DNA of 64,000 nt. Origin: Bacillota bacterium (GTDB lineage: Bacteria > Bacillota > Clostridia > Lachnospirales > Lachnospiraceae). The position numbers and the translations under genes were made by a program. Numbering within the stretch: position 1 is the stretch's first letter; each line of letters begins with the position of its first letter. This document shows positions 1-8,605 of the stretch, piece by piece. The notes beneath the pieces are model-generated. The model made no database searches, had not been told where the DNA came from, and saw nothing but the letters and a program-made list of their open reading frames with translations. The stretch spans positions 62,001-126,000 of the forward strand of contig JAEYFP010000016.1 in NCBI GenBank assembly GCA_023402845.1. Direction: 5' to 3'.

Positions 1-73
1 AAATTTTATTTTATTATATTCCTAAACCGCAAGAAATGCAAGTGATTTTCTAAGGAAATTATTTTTGCACGCA

Positions 74-112
74 AATTTCCCCCTGTTCATGCTTGTTTCA
101 CAGGGGGAAATT
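74..112. terminator. Inverted repeat, probable terminator
   Basis: A perfect 13-bp stem (74-86 with 100-112, arms AATTTCCCCCTGT and its complement) with a 13-nt loop lies just beyond the stop of the leftward hydrolase operon. There is no strong U-tract on either side, so termination is inferred from position. Nothing else is visible in bases 1-147. Confidence 0.5.
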
Positions 113-147
113 CAAGTATTTTTAAATAGTAAAAAGGAAGGGATTAT

Positions 148-1317
148 CTAATGAAAATCATACGAATAACAAATATTTCTGATTTTTGAGATCAATTCCG
201 GGTTGCAGTAGCCGCATCGCTGCGTCAAAAACAGAATCCCTGTCTGATCCTCCAAATTGACTGTAAAATAGGGTCCGCTCCACCCGTCCCAGCCAAATTC
301 ATTACTGCATCCGCAGGTACCCGCTTCCTGCGGATCCATGTACATGCGCATAAAGCTTCCATAGCCGTAGCCTGCCATATGATCAAAATAGATGGTTCTT
401 TTCTGGGCATCATTCAACTGGTTTCTGCATAGGTACTGAAAGGTTTTTTCTCCCAAAAGGCGGACACCGTTTCTTTTTCCCTGATTGAGAAGACACTGAA
501 TAAAATGCATAAAATCTTTTTCCGTCGTGAGAATTCCTGCACCGGCAGATTCAAAACACGGCGGCTCAAATCCCTGCGTTAATCCAAGATGTCTTTTTTG
601 TGTAATAAAAAGCCCTTCTTCCGGCTCATAATCATAAAGAGGAACATATCTTTTCCATTTTGGCTTCGGAACAAAAAAACCGGTATCCTCCATTTCCAGC
701 GGCAGAAACAAATTTTTTTTATAATATTCACTTAAACGGCATTCTGAAACGATCTCAATGACAGCTCCCGCCACATCCACGCTCAGACCATACCTCCAGG
801 CCTCTCCCGGCTGGAATGCCAGCGGCTTCTCTGCAATCCTTCGGCAAACCTCTCTTGTCGATAAGGAATTCCCGCCCTTTTCAATATCATCAAAAACATC
901 CTGCATTTCTCTTCCGGCTTGATCCTCATCCGGATAAACCAAACCGGAGGTCATATTCAGCAGGTGCTTAATTAAAATAGGTTTTTCAGCACTTGTTGTT
1001 CCGTCGGGAGTAATCACTTTCATCTGTTTATATTCCGGCAAATAATCTGATAAGGGACTGTTGAGAACAATTTTTCCCGCCTCCACCAACTGAAACAGCG
1101 CGATTGCCGCAAGGGGCTTCCCCATGGAATAAGCTCTGAAAATGGAATGTTCGGTCACGGCTTTCCTTTTCTCTATATCCGAAAATCCGGTTCGAATAGT
1201 CAGGACACTTTCCCCTCTTTTGATAAGTTTTACAATTGCCCACGGCAACGCTCCCTTATCAATTTCTTCTGATACTACAGTGTTCAAATTCTCTTTTATT
1301 TTTTCTATTTCACGCAT
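148..1317 (-). CDS. Serine hydrolase, beta-lactamase/class C PBP fold
   Basis: About 389 residues of the beta-lactamase family (PF00144), which covers class C beta-lactamases, DD-peptidases and esterases. The SxxK nucleophile motif is SMGK (residues 64-67 from the chosen start), and a Tyr-centred second motif (WRYGLS) lies near residue 176. No signal peptide or membrane segment is visible, so it is probably a cytoplasmic esterase or deacetylase rather than a beta-lactamase. The start at 1317 has GGAG six bases upstream; an upstream ATG at 1341 lies only 3 nt after the preceding stop and is the alternative. It is the last gene of the sugar operon, so it may remove acyl groups from imported glycan; that role is inferred from position. 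Confidence 0.8.
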   Translation of the reverse strand: MREIEKIKENLNTVVSEEIDKGALPWAIVKLIKRGESVLTIRTGFSDIEKRKAVTEHSIFRAYSMGKPLAAIALFQLVEAGKIVLNSPLSDYLPEYKQMKVITPDGTTSAEKPILIKHLLNMTSGLVYPDEDQAGREMQDVFDDIEKGGNSLSTREVCRRIAEKPLAFQPGEAWRYGLSVDVAGAVIEIVSECRLSEYYKKNLFLPLEMEDTGFFVPKPKWKRYVPLYDYEPEEGLFITQKRHLGLTQGFEPPCFESAGAGILTTEKDFMHFIQCLLNQGKRNGVRLLGEKTFQYLCRNQLNDAQKRTIYFDHMAGYGYGSFMRMYMDPQEAGTCGCSNEFGWDGWSGPYFTVNLEDQTGILFLTQRCGYCNPELISKIRNICYSYDFH

Positions 1318-1344
1318 ATCGTTCTCCAAATCAGAAACCATTGA

Positions 1345-3330
1345 TCAATATTCCATCACCACAATCTGATGACAATTTACTTCAGGCACCGTATAGACAA
1401 TCGCCTCTTTTTCCTTGTAAAAGGGCAGCTTACTTCCCTGCGGCGCCAAATAAATATTTTTGATTTCTTCTTTTACCCTAACTTTCACCTTCACATTGTA
1501 AACAGGAACAAGCCCTTCGATTGCCTCTACCAGGTTTTCAGAGCCGTTACGGGTATAGCGGCCGCGGATGCTCGTATAAGCAAATAATAAATGATTGATA
1601 TACCGCTGCTCGCCTTCCTGTTTCGTCAATGTCACAATTCCCTTGTCCGGAAGATCGGTCTCTATTGTTTTTTTCGTATCCAGCAGCTGATCCAACGCCT
1701 CCGTGACCAGCTCCTTTGCATGAAGAGCCCCGATTGTTCCGTAATCTGCAAAAATACTCCACCCGATATACACTGTATTTTTTGTTGTTACCACAGCCGC
1801 TTCCATTTGCGATGGATCGTTAGGGGTATGCTGGTGAGAAGAAAAATGAAGAACATCCCTGTTAAAATAAGAATTCTGACGAAATGCCGCTGCTTTTCCT
1901 TCTGTTTTCCGGATGCGGATGCCCTGTGCGTACATCACATGAGCCGACCCATACGCGCCATTCCTGACCCTGATCAGATAATCCGGCCTATATTCATTGA
2001 TTCCAAGAAATTCGGCACCGACCGGGATACCAAATGCATTTTCTTCCTTCCGCAATCCGCTTGTTCCGGTGGCCAATATTTTACCGCCCGCATTCAAATA
2101 TTCCCGCAGCCGGCCCTCCAATTCTTGATCAAGACGAATCGTATCCGGCAGAACAATCACTTTAAATTTTTTCAAATCGTTTTCCCGATCGATAAACCGG
2201 TACAAATAGCCACCCTCCAGCATGATCCGATTTGCGCCGATATCACCGTCGTGCTTCGTATTACAATCGGAGTTTTGAAAATTGACCGCTTCCTCTCCGA
2301 GAATACCGATATCCGCACAATTGACCGCATCACGGCAATATTCTTCTTTTCGTTCTACTTCCGAATAGGCGGCACCGATAAGCCTGTAGGTTTCCTGATC
2401 CATAAGCCCGGACGGATGCAGCTGGTCACCTACGGAGCATTTTGCTCCAAAGGCAAGCGACAGTGCCGTTTCATAACGCAGGGCATTGGGATGCTTGAAG
2501 CCTCCGAACTCTCCCCAGGTCGTATGAAATTTACCGGTCATTCCAAGATATTCCATTCCAAGATTCATCACATAGGATGCCGACATCGGAAAATGATCAT
2601 ATCCCCACCCTCCTGTAGGCAGGCTTTCCAGTTCCAGATGGGTATTGTGATGGGCAAGATCACGCCGTCCTCTGACGATATGCCCGCCATTATGAAAAAT
2701 TGTACAGTCGGGACTGTATTTCCTGACAGCCTCCTCTACCCGTCTCGTATAGTTCTCATATACGGCTTCGGCCTGTTCCATCACTGCCATGGGATCTCTG
2801 TAATCTTTTCCCCTCGCTATGATATCACTGCGGCATTTTGCACAATAACACGGCTGAATTGCCGAGATATCAAGAAAAATCCCTTCCGGATGATACTTGT
2901 GCATAACCTCTTCAATCTCTGCCAGAAGCAGCTCCAGATACCCGGTGTTATAACACATTTTATGATACCCGGCCGTAAAAAAATCCGGCGATTCCGTCAA
3001 AGTCTCATCCTCCAGCCTGATCAGCCACTCCGGATGAAGGCAGGCCTGATTTTCATCAAAGCCTGCGGAAAGATAGACCGGCGCTTTTACTCTGATTTCT
3101 CTGCAGGCCTCAAGCTCTGCTCCCAAAAGATCAAATGACAGCTTTGGGTGCATTGTATTTACCATGGTCGGATGATAGGACCAGCCGTGATGACATTTAG
3201 AAAAAACAGTAATCGAATCCACATGACCTTCCAGCAATGCATTCTGAAATTGCTTTTTATCAAAGGCTGCTCCGATTCCATCAATTTGTCCTGATGTATG
3301 AAAATCAAGATGTACTTGTCTGAACCGCAT
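1345..3330 (-). CDS. GHL6-type glycoside hydrolase-like protein
   Basis: A 661-residue cytoplasmic protein without signal peptide. The N-terminal ~350 residues look like the hypothetical glycosyl hydrolase 6 (GHL6) TIM-barrel type, with a GIFLDISAIQPCYCAKC segment combining a conserved Asp and a CYCxxC cluster. The middle resembles the beta-galactosidase trimerisation/glutamine-amidotransferase-like domain (region starting IVLPDTIRLDQ), followed by a beta-rich C-terminus. The family is often annotated as alpha-L-fucosidase- or alpha-amylase-like, but the substrate is unknown. AAGGAG precedes the ATG. It lies 12 bp after the permease gene, so it probably acts on the imported sugar. It is related in layout to the 679-residue protein at 49085-51124. 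Confidence 0.75.
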   Translation of the reverse strand: MRFRQVHLDFHTSGQIDGIGAAFDKKQFQNALLEGHVDSITVFSKCHHGWSYHPTMVNTMHPKLSFDLLGAELEACREIRVKAPVYLSAGFDENQACLHPEWLIRLEDETLTESPDFFTAGYHKMCYNTGYLELLLAEIEEVMHKYHPEGIFLDISAIQPCYCAKCRSDIIARGKDYRDPMAVMEQAEAVYENYTRRVEEAVRKYSPDCTIFHNGGHIVRGRRDLAHHNTHLELESLPTGGWGYDHFPMSASYVMNLGMEYLGMTGKFHTTWGEFGGFKHPNALRYETALSLAFGAKCSVGDQLHPSGLMDQETYRLIGAAYSEVERKEEYCRDAVNCADIGILGEEAVNFQNSDCNTKHDGDIGANRIMLEGGYLYRFIDRENDLKKFKVIVLPDTIRLDQELEGRLREYLNAGGKILATGTSGLRKEENAFGIPVGAEFLGINEYRPDYLIRVRNGAYGSAHVMYAQGIRIRKTEGKAAAFRQNSYFNRDVLHFSSHQHTPNDPSQMEAAVVTTKNTVYIGWSIFADYGTIGALHAKELVTEALDQLLDTKKTIETDLPDKGIVTLTKQEGEQRYINHLLFAYTSIRGRYTRNGSENLVEAIEGLVPVYNVKVKVRVKEEIKNIYLAPQGSKLPFYKEKEAIVYTVPEVNCHQIVVMEY

Positions 3331-3342
3331 ATTTTATTCTCC

Positions 3343-4185
3343 TTATCCCTTTACGGCACCTGCCGTAGTTCCCGCAACAACATATTTCTGACAAAGCAAA
3401 TATAAAACAGCAATCGGCAGCGCAGTCAGAACCAGATCGGCAAATACATAATTCCAGTTGCTGGAATACTGTCCGAAGAAGTTATAAACTGTCAGCGGCA
3501 TCGTCCATTTTGATGAAGAATTAAAGAAATAAAGCGGTACCATGAATTCATTCCATGCACCCATCGCAGTTGTTACGACCGCAGTTGCCACGATCGGTTT
3601 TAGAAGAGGGAAGATGACGGAAAAAAACATCCGCATCGGTGATGCACCGTCAATAAATGCGGCCTCATCCAGTTCCCTCGGCACATTTTTAATAAACCCA
3701 GACAAGGTAAAAATGGTCCATGGCATCTGCAATGCGGTTTCGACAAAAATAACCCCCACATAGGTGCCTGTCAGATGCAGTATTTTTAATAATGCATACG
3801 TTGTGACAATCTGTATGGGTGCGACCATACCAAGTAAAAATAAATAATAAACAAATTTGGTATATACGGTATCTTTTCTTGAGACAACAAAGGCAGAAAG
3901 ACTGCCCGCCACAATTACGATTGCCGACACTGCAACTGTAATAATTAAGCTGTTTTTAAATGCGGTTAAGATATTTCCCTCTACCAGTACATGGAGATAA
4001 TTCTCAAATAGCCATTCGGAAGGCAGGGAGAGTCTGAATTCCTGCGCTTGTGCGGGATTTTTTAAGGATCCGAGTACCACGATCAGCAGCGGTACTAAAA
4101 TAACCAGACTGAACAATGCGGAAATGACCGTCAGTACAATGGAGGTCAGCCGCGATTTTTTTCTCACACCAAGTCTTAACATCAC
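3343..4185 (-). CDS. Carbohydrate ABC transporter permease, MalG type
   Basis: A 280-residue inner-membrane permease of the CUT1 family with about six membrane segments. The EAA loop, which docks the ATPase, is visible as ELDEAAFIDGASPMRMFF, and the C-terminus ends in the typical VAGTTAGAVKG. The start is GTG at 4185 or ATG three bases on; GTG overlaps the stop of the upstream permease and has GGAGG seven bases before it, indicating translational coupling. It pairs with the MalF-type gene at 4182-5057. No transport ATPase is encoded nearby, so a shared MsmK/MsiK-like ATPase elsewhere is expected. Confidence 0.93.
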   Translation of the reverse strand: MMLRLGVRKKSRLTSIVLTVISALFSLVILVPLLIVVLGSLKNPAQAQEFRLSLPSEWLFENYLHVLVEGNILTAFKNSLIITVAVSAIVIVAGSLSAFVVSRKDTVYTKFVYYLFLLGMVAPIQIVTTYALLKILHLTGTYVGVIFVETALQMPWTIFTLSGFIKNVPRELDEAAFIDGASPMRMFFSVIFPLLKPIVATAVVTTAMGAWNEFMVPLYFFNSSSKWTMPLTVYNFFGQYSSNWNYVFADLVLTALPIAVLYLLCQKYVVAGTTAGAVKG

Positions 4186-5057
4186 ATCTGTACCTCCCGC
4201 CGTTTCAATATTGTGTTTAACAGTAATGCAATGATTGATATTGCTATGAAAAGTACGAGATTCATCGAGGAGGAGCGGCCCAGAGAGCCTTTACTGAATT
4301 CGCTGTATATGTACGTATTCAGCACCTGTGTGGCATAGCCGGGACCGCCGTTTGTCATCACATAAACCTGTTCAAACACTTTAAATCCGCCGATGGTGTT
4401 CATTGTAATAACCACGGTGAAAGCCGGTGCCAAAAGAGGAAGCGTAATTTTTCTGAATTTATCAAGTGCGGTCGCTCCGTCAATGTTTGCCGCCTCATAA
4501 TAATCATCGGAAATCCCCTGCAGACCGGCCAGATAAATGGCCATTGCAAAGCCGCTCCATTTCCAAATCTGCACAAAAATAATACAGTACATTGCTGTTT
4601 CGGGATTCCCCAGCCAGTCATTGGTAAGAGAGGACAGGCCCAAAAGTGTCAGTATATGATTTAAAATTCCCCCGTCCATCTTGAAAACTGCCTTAAACAT
4701 AATTCCCACCACAATAAGGCTGAGCACTGCAGGAAGATAAAAGACTGTCCTGAAGAAGGACTTTCCTTTCACGGCCTTATTCAATATGAGCGCCAGCAGC
4801 AAACCGAAAACAACAATTCCCACTGTTGAAATCACCGCGAACAGAAGGGTATTTTTTAAAGCCAGCATAAAATGCTCATCACTGAAAATTTTCACAAAAT
4901 TTTTCAGTCCGATAAATTTGGGCGTATATAACCGCTTAATATGCCAGTCTGTAAAGCTTAAGGCAAAGCCTGCCAGAATCGGTATCACATAAAAGATTGA
5001 AAAAAGAATGACGGCGGGAAACGTAAAGTAATTTGGATATAATTTTTTCGACTTCAT
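4182..5057 (-). CDS. Carbohydrate ABC transporter permease, MalF type
   Basis: A 291-residue CUT1 sugar permease with six predicted membrane helices. The EAA motif reads YEAANIDGATALDKFRKITL and a GGPGYAT segment sits before the last helix, both typical. The start at 5057 (MKSKKLYPNY) is chosen because AAGGAG lies directly upstream; a longer open frame reaching 5153 would run through the intergenic hairpin and lacks a ribosome-binding site. It forms the transmembrane heterodimer with the MalG-type partner and receives substrate from the lipoprotein encoded at 5174-6595. Confidence 0.93.
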   Translation of the reverse strand: MKSKKLYPNYFTFPAVILFSIFYVIPILAGFALSFTDWHIKRLYTPKFIGLKNFVKIFSDEHFMLALKNTLLFAVISTVGIVVFGLLLALILNKAVKGKSFFRTVFYLPAVLSLIVVGIMFKAVFKMDGGILNHILTLLGLSSLTNDWLGNPETAMYCIIFVQIWKWSGFAMAIYLAGLQGISDDYYEAANIDGATALDKFRKITLPLLAPAFTVVITMNTIGGFKVFEQVYVMTNGGPGYATQVLNTYIYSEFSKGSLGRSSSMNLVLFIAISIIALLLNTILKRREVQM

Positions 5058-5095
5058 GATCGGTCTCCTTTTTGTATCACCCAGACAGTACGGTA

Positions 5096-5128
5096 TGCCG
5101 GAAGCAGATCCAAACTCTGCTTCCGGCA
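5096..5128 (-). promoter_or_regulatory. Intercistronic hairpin between binding protein and permease genes
   Basis: A perfect 13-bp stem (5096-5108 with 5116-5128, arm TGCCGGAAGCAGA) with a 7-nt loop sits between the binding-protein stop and the permease ribosome-binding site. No U-tract follows. Such hairpins after binding-protein genes usually protect the upstream mRNA or partly attenuate transcription, giving more binding protein than permease. Confidence 0.7.
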
Positions 5129-5173
5129 CGGCACTGTGCTGCGTACATTTCATACTGCGGCAAACGAATGCTG

Positions 5174-6595
5174 CTATTGAAATGCCTCATATCCCTGCTG
5201 TTCCATATAATCTTCGTAAATGGGCTGGTATGCCTTCCAGACCTCGTCTGCGGTCTTTGAACCGGATGCCGCTTCTACATAGAGCGTAAACAGATCTCCG
5301 AGACAGCCGGAGGCCTCCGCCATTTGGCCGTTCTGTTCATAGGAATAGTTATTGGTAGCGATATAGTTATCCACCAGATCCTTTACACAAGCGGTCACAT
5401 CACCGCCGTTTACATCATTAAACGCCGGGAATCCGGGATTTTCCGCATAGTACAGATCCTGATACTTCGGCATTGACCATACCTGAAGAAATGCCTTTAC
5501 GGCATCTACCTGTGCCCCTTCCTTCGGAACAAACAATCCCTGTACATAGTTGCCCGTAGGCAGACTCGGCTTGCCTGCATAAGGAATGACAAAGGAGCCC
5601 AGTTCTGTTTCATAGTTTTTCTCAAAGTCCATTGCCCACTGCTCAATCGTCAAATACATTGCTGCCTTGCCGTCTGCCACAATTTTAGCTGCATCGTCAT
5701 ACCCGATAGACAGATTGTCCGCATTGATATAGCCTGCACTGTACAGGTCCATATACTTCTGGAGAATTTCCTGCGCCTGCGGCACATCCGTCCACTTGAT
5801 CTCATTATTCAATAACTGATCATACGTATCGGCAGCACTGTCTCCGAGTGCCACGGCAATTCCGCCCGTCATAAAGATCTGTGTTGTCCAGCTGTCCGCA
5901 TTCGTCTGCAAGAAAGGCGTCGCATCGCTGTTTTCCTTTATTGTCTTAAGAAGATCCAGGAATTCTTCATAGGTCTGCGGATTAGGGTCGGTGATTCCGC
6001 ATTCCGCGAGCAGTGCCTTGTTGTAGTAGACTGCCTGATATCCGGAAGAAGACTCCTTAGGAAGCGCATAGATACTGCCATTGCTGGAATCCTTGCACAA
6101 CTCCGGATTCACCAGTCTTGAGATCCACGGCTCGCCGCTTAAATCCACACAATTATCGTACACGCCGATCGTCACATTCTCAGACGGGAAATTCTGTTCA
6201 AAAACATCTGGAACCTCACCCGTTGACAGCTTCAAATTAATCATAGAGCCGTATTCATCATCCGGAATTACCTGAAATTCCACTGTACAGCCATAATCCT
6301 TTTCAATTGCCTCAGCCATTGTCTGGTAAACATCAAAATATTTAGCCTGCGATGTCATAAAGGAAATCGTTTTTCCTTTGAGGATGGAAAAATCAGCCTC
6401 ACCGGACTCACCTGCTGCCGCCGGAGCCGATGCTTCCGCGTCCGATACCTCCGCGTCCGATACTTTTTCATCTGAAGCCTCCGCGCTTTGCGCCGGTTCT
6501 GCTCCGGACTCACTGCTGCCGCATGCAGAAAGACCAAATGCCATTGCGGATGCCAAGAGTACGGCTAATACTTTTTTAGATAATACGTTTTTCAT
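5174..6595 (-). CDS. ABC sugar-binding lipoprotein (family 1 SBP)
   Basis: A 473-residue extracellular solute-binding protein. The lipoprotein signal is clear: a basic start, a hydrophobic core and lipobox LSAC with Cys25 as the lipidated residue. An Ala/Ser/Glu/Asp-rich linker (residues 28-65) follows, then the periplasmic-binding fold typical of CUT1 importers. It captures the sugar outside and delivers it to the permeases at 3343-5057. The ATG has AGGAGGT-like spacing upstream, and the gene is divergent from the YesM/YesN system at 6776, a common arrangement in which the two-component system senses the substrate and activates this operon. Confidence 0.93.
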   Translation of the reverse strand: MKNVLSKKVLAVLLASAMAFGLSACGSSESGAEPAQSAEASDEKVSDAEVSDAEASAPAAAGESGEADFSILKGKTISFMTSQAKYFDVYQTMAEAIEKDYGCTVEFQVIPDDEYGSMINLKLSTGEVPDVFEQNFPSENVTIGVYDNCVDLSGEPWISRLVNPELCKDSSNGSIYALPKESSSGYQAVYYNKALLAECGITDPNPQTYEEFLDLLKTIKENSDATPFLQTNADSWTTQIFMTGGIAVALGDSAADTYDQLLNNEIKWTDVPQAQEILQKYMDLYSAGYINADNLSIGYDDAAKIVADGKAAMYLTIEQWAMDFEKNYETELGSFVIPYAGKPSLPTGNYVQGLFVPKEGAQVDAVKAFLQVWSMPKYQDLYYAENPGFPAFNDVNGGDVTACVKDLVDNYIATNNYSYEQNGQMAEASGCLGDLFTLYVEAASGSKTADEVWKAYQPIYEDYMEQQGYEAFQ

Positions 6596-6662
6596 ATCTT
6601 ACCTCCTTGGTGGTTTTTTCATTACGACCCAATTATACAGTCGGCATGGCCAAACAAGAATG

Positions 6663-6730
6663 GAATATCTCCGACAGAAATATGGAAAAATAGAATATCG
6701 GATTGCATTGTACCTTTGTTTTGTTATAAT
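6663..6730. promoter_or_regulatory. Divergent control region with paired GAATATC boxes and a promoter
   Basis: Between the divergent binding-protein and sensor-kinase genes, GAATATC occurs at 6663-6669 and again at 6693-6699, exactly 30 bp apart (about three helical turns), each with a nearby CCGA/CGGA. A -10 TATAAT (6725-6730) with a TTGCAT -35 (6703-6708) reads towards the kinase. The repeats are candidate binding sites for the AraC-type response regulator; this is inference. Confidence 0.4.
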
Positions 6731-6775
6731 GATACTATTCATTTGCCAAAAGTAAATCAGGTCTTACGGAGAATT

Positions 6776-8605
6776 ATGATGGGATACGGTTTTCATAAAA
6801 AAATTTTTTTAAAAATTGCATTGGTAATCATGCTGATTGCAGGAGCCGTCATTATCGCCCTGTCTGCCACCAACGTCAGCAAAATTATGTCAAATTATCA
6901 AAAGAGCTTTACCGAGATTTCCTTGCGTACCTCCAGCGAATATAACTCGCTGATTCAGGATATGAATAGCCTTTCCATCTCTATCGTTACGAATTCATCC
7001 ATTCGGAAGGCTTTCAAGGAGGCCTCCTCCATCCCCATGTCCGATAAAGCGCTCTACTCCTTAATCAATGATGCCATGGTTCCGCTGTTAGTTCCGTCCG
7101 AAACCGCACGTTTCAGAATCAATATGTATAATGATCAGGGTAATTTTATTACAATGGGAATTCCCTATTCCAAAGAGCTTGTCCAGGCCTACTTAAACTC
7201 AGACGGTTTCATGAAACGTTACAACGGCATTACTTTTGACACAAAGGGAATTTATATCTCTCCGCTGCAGGAAGACGTATACTCCGACCGGGACTCTTTA
7301 TGCTTTTCTTTATACCGGGAGCTCAATTATTACCAGTATTCCATATCAAAGGACGGCATTGTGGAAATACAATGTCCCTATTCTCAGCTAGATAAGGTTT
7401 TATCTGCAAATAATAACAGCTATATACAGACCTTTCTATTAGATGAAGCTTTTGAAGTCATTTACTCTTCCGCCTCCATCGCGGACGAAAGTCTACAGCA
7501 GTATATCGATCAGTACAAAATTCATGCCGGGGCCACAGATTCCGATATCGCCCCATTTTCTTATAAAAACAAGGAATATTTCTGCAATATCATACCTCTG
7601 GACAGCGGCGGATACCTTCTTCAGACAGAAAACCTTTCTATTTTATCCAATTTATTCCGTGATTCTGTTCTGGTGATCTGTTTTATTTCGGCTTTCATCA
7701 TTGCCGCCTGCCTGTACACCATTTTTCAGATTATTAAGATGAATACAAAGCCTCTCAGGGAGCTGACAGACAAGGCCGCCAATATTTCAATCGAAGACGC
7801 GAGCCTGACTCTTGACACCTCCGGATATCCCGCTGAATTTATCGCCCTGACCGAGGCGTTTGATGATATGCTTTCCCGTCTGCACAACTCCATGGAGGAA
7901 AATGTAAAATCAAAGGAACATGAGCTGCGGGCAAATATGATCGCTTTACAGTCCCAAATGGATCCGCATTTTCTATTCAATATGCTCTCTGTCATCAAAG
8001 CCTTCAGTAAAGAAAATGATACGGCAACTATTGAACTGGTTTGCGATTACCTTTCCTCCATTCTGAGATATATCTCAAATTATCTGGATCATACCGCTAC
8101 GATCGGGGATGAACTTGCCCATGCCGAAAATTATTTAAAGCTCATGAAAATCAGGTATGAAGAAAATTTTTCTTATACAATCCATAATAATGCTTTTCCT
8201 GATATCAGTACCATGCAAATTCCCAAGCTGGTTTTGCAGCCGATCCTGGAAAATTGTTTTAAGCATGGATTTAAAAAGACATTGCCGCCCTGGCAGATTA
8301 CAATTCATTGCTACTGCGTCAATCATTATGACTGGGTCATCAGCGTATCCGATAATGGAATTGGTTTTGATGAGGCGAGCAGGAAAAAATTATATGAAAA
8401 GGTGGACGAATTTTCCCAAAGTCCTATTGATTCTTTGGAGTCTTTTAAAATAGGAGGTATGGGACTTGTCAATACTTTAATCAGACTCAAGCTGAAATAT
8501 AAAGAAAATTTTTTCTTTCAGCTTGATAACTTAGAAGCAGGCGGTACCTGCATCAGTATAGGAGGCAGACTGGATTATGATGAATTTATTGCTGGTAGAG
8601 GATGA
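6776..8605 (+). CDS. Sensor histidine kinase, YesM family
   Basis: A 609-residue membrane kinase. TM1 lies near residues 8-30 and TM2 near 300-322, enclosing an extracellular sensor of about 270 residues; a HAMP-type linker, the His_kinase domain and a HATPase domain follow. The phospho-acceptor is His398 in QMDPHFLFN; the N box is ILENCFKHGFK and the G box DNGIGFD. GGAG precedes two adjacent ATG codons (6776 and 6779), either of which may be used; a more distal open start at 6716 lacks a ribosome-binding site. It overlaps the response-regulator gene by 29 bp. The likely signal is extracellular carbohydrate or its binding protein. Confidence 0.92.
   Translation: MMGYGFHKKIFLKIALVIMLIAGAVIIALSATNVSKIMSNYQKSFTEISLRTSSEYNSLIQDMNSLSISIVTNSSIRKAFKEASSIPMSDKALYSLINDAMVPLLVPSETARFRINMYNDQGNFITMGIPYSKELVQAYLNSDGFMKRYNGITFDTKGIYISPLQEDVYSDRDSLCFSLYRELNYYQYSISKDGIVEIQCPYSQLDKVLSANNNSYIQTFLLDEAFEVIYSSASIADESLQQYIDQYKIHAGATDSDIAPFSYKNKEYFCNIIPLDSGGYLLQTENLSILSNLFRDSVLVICFISAFIIAACLYTIFQIIKMNTKPLRELTDKAANISIEDASLTLDTSGYPAEFIALTEAFDDMLSRLHNSMEENVKSKEHELRANMIALQSQMDPHFLFNMLSVIKAFSKENDTATIELVCDYLSSILRYISNYLDHTATIGDELAHAENYLKLMKIRYEENFSYTIHNNAFPDISTMQIPKLVLQPILENCFKHGFKKTLPPWQITIHCYCVNHYDWVISVSDNGIGFDEASRKKLYEKVDEFSQSPIDSLESFKIGGMGLVNTLIRLKLKYKENFFFQLDNLEAGGTCISIGGRLDYDEFIAGRG

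Noticed and set aside
1591..3138. 515-codon open frame on the plus strand
   Set aside because: It is antisense to the GHL6-type gene, has no ribosome-binding site, and its sequence is low-complexity and family-free; it mirrors codon bias of the real gene.
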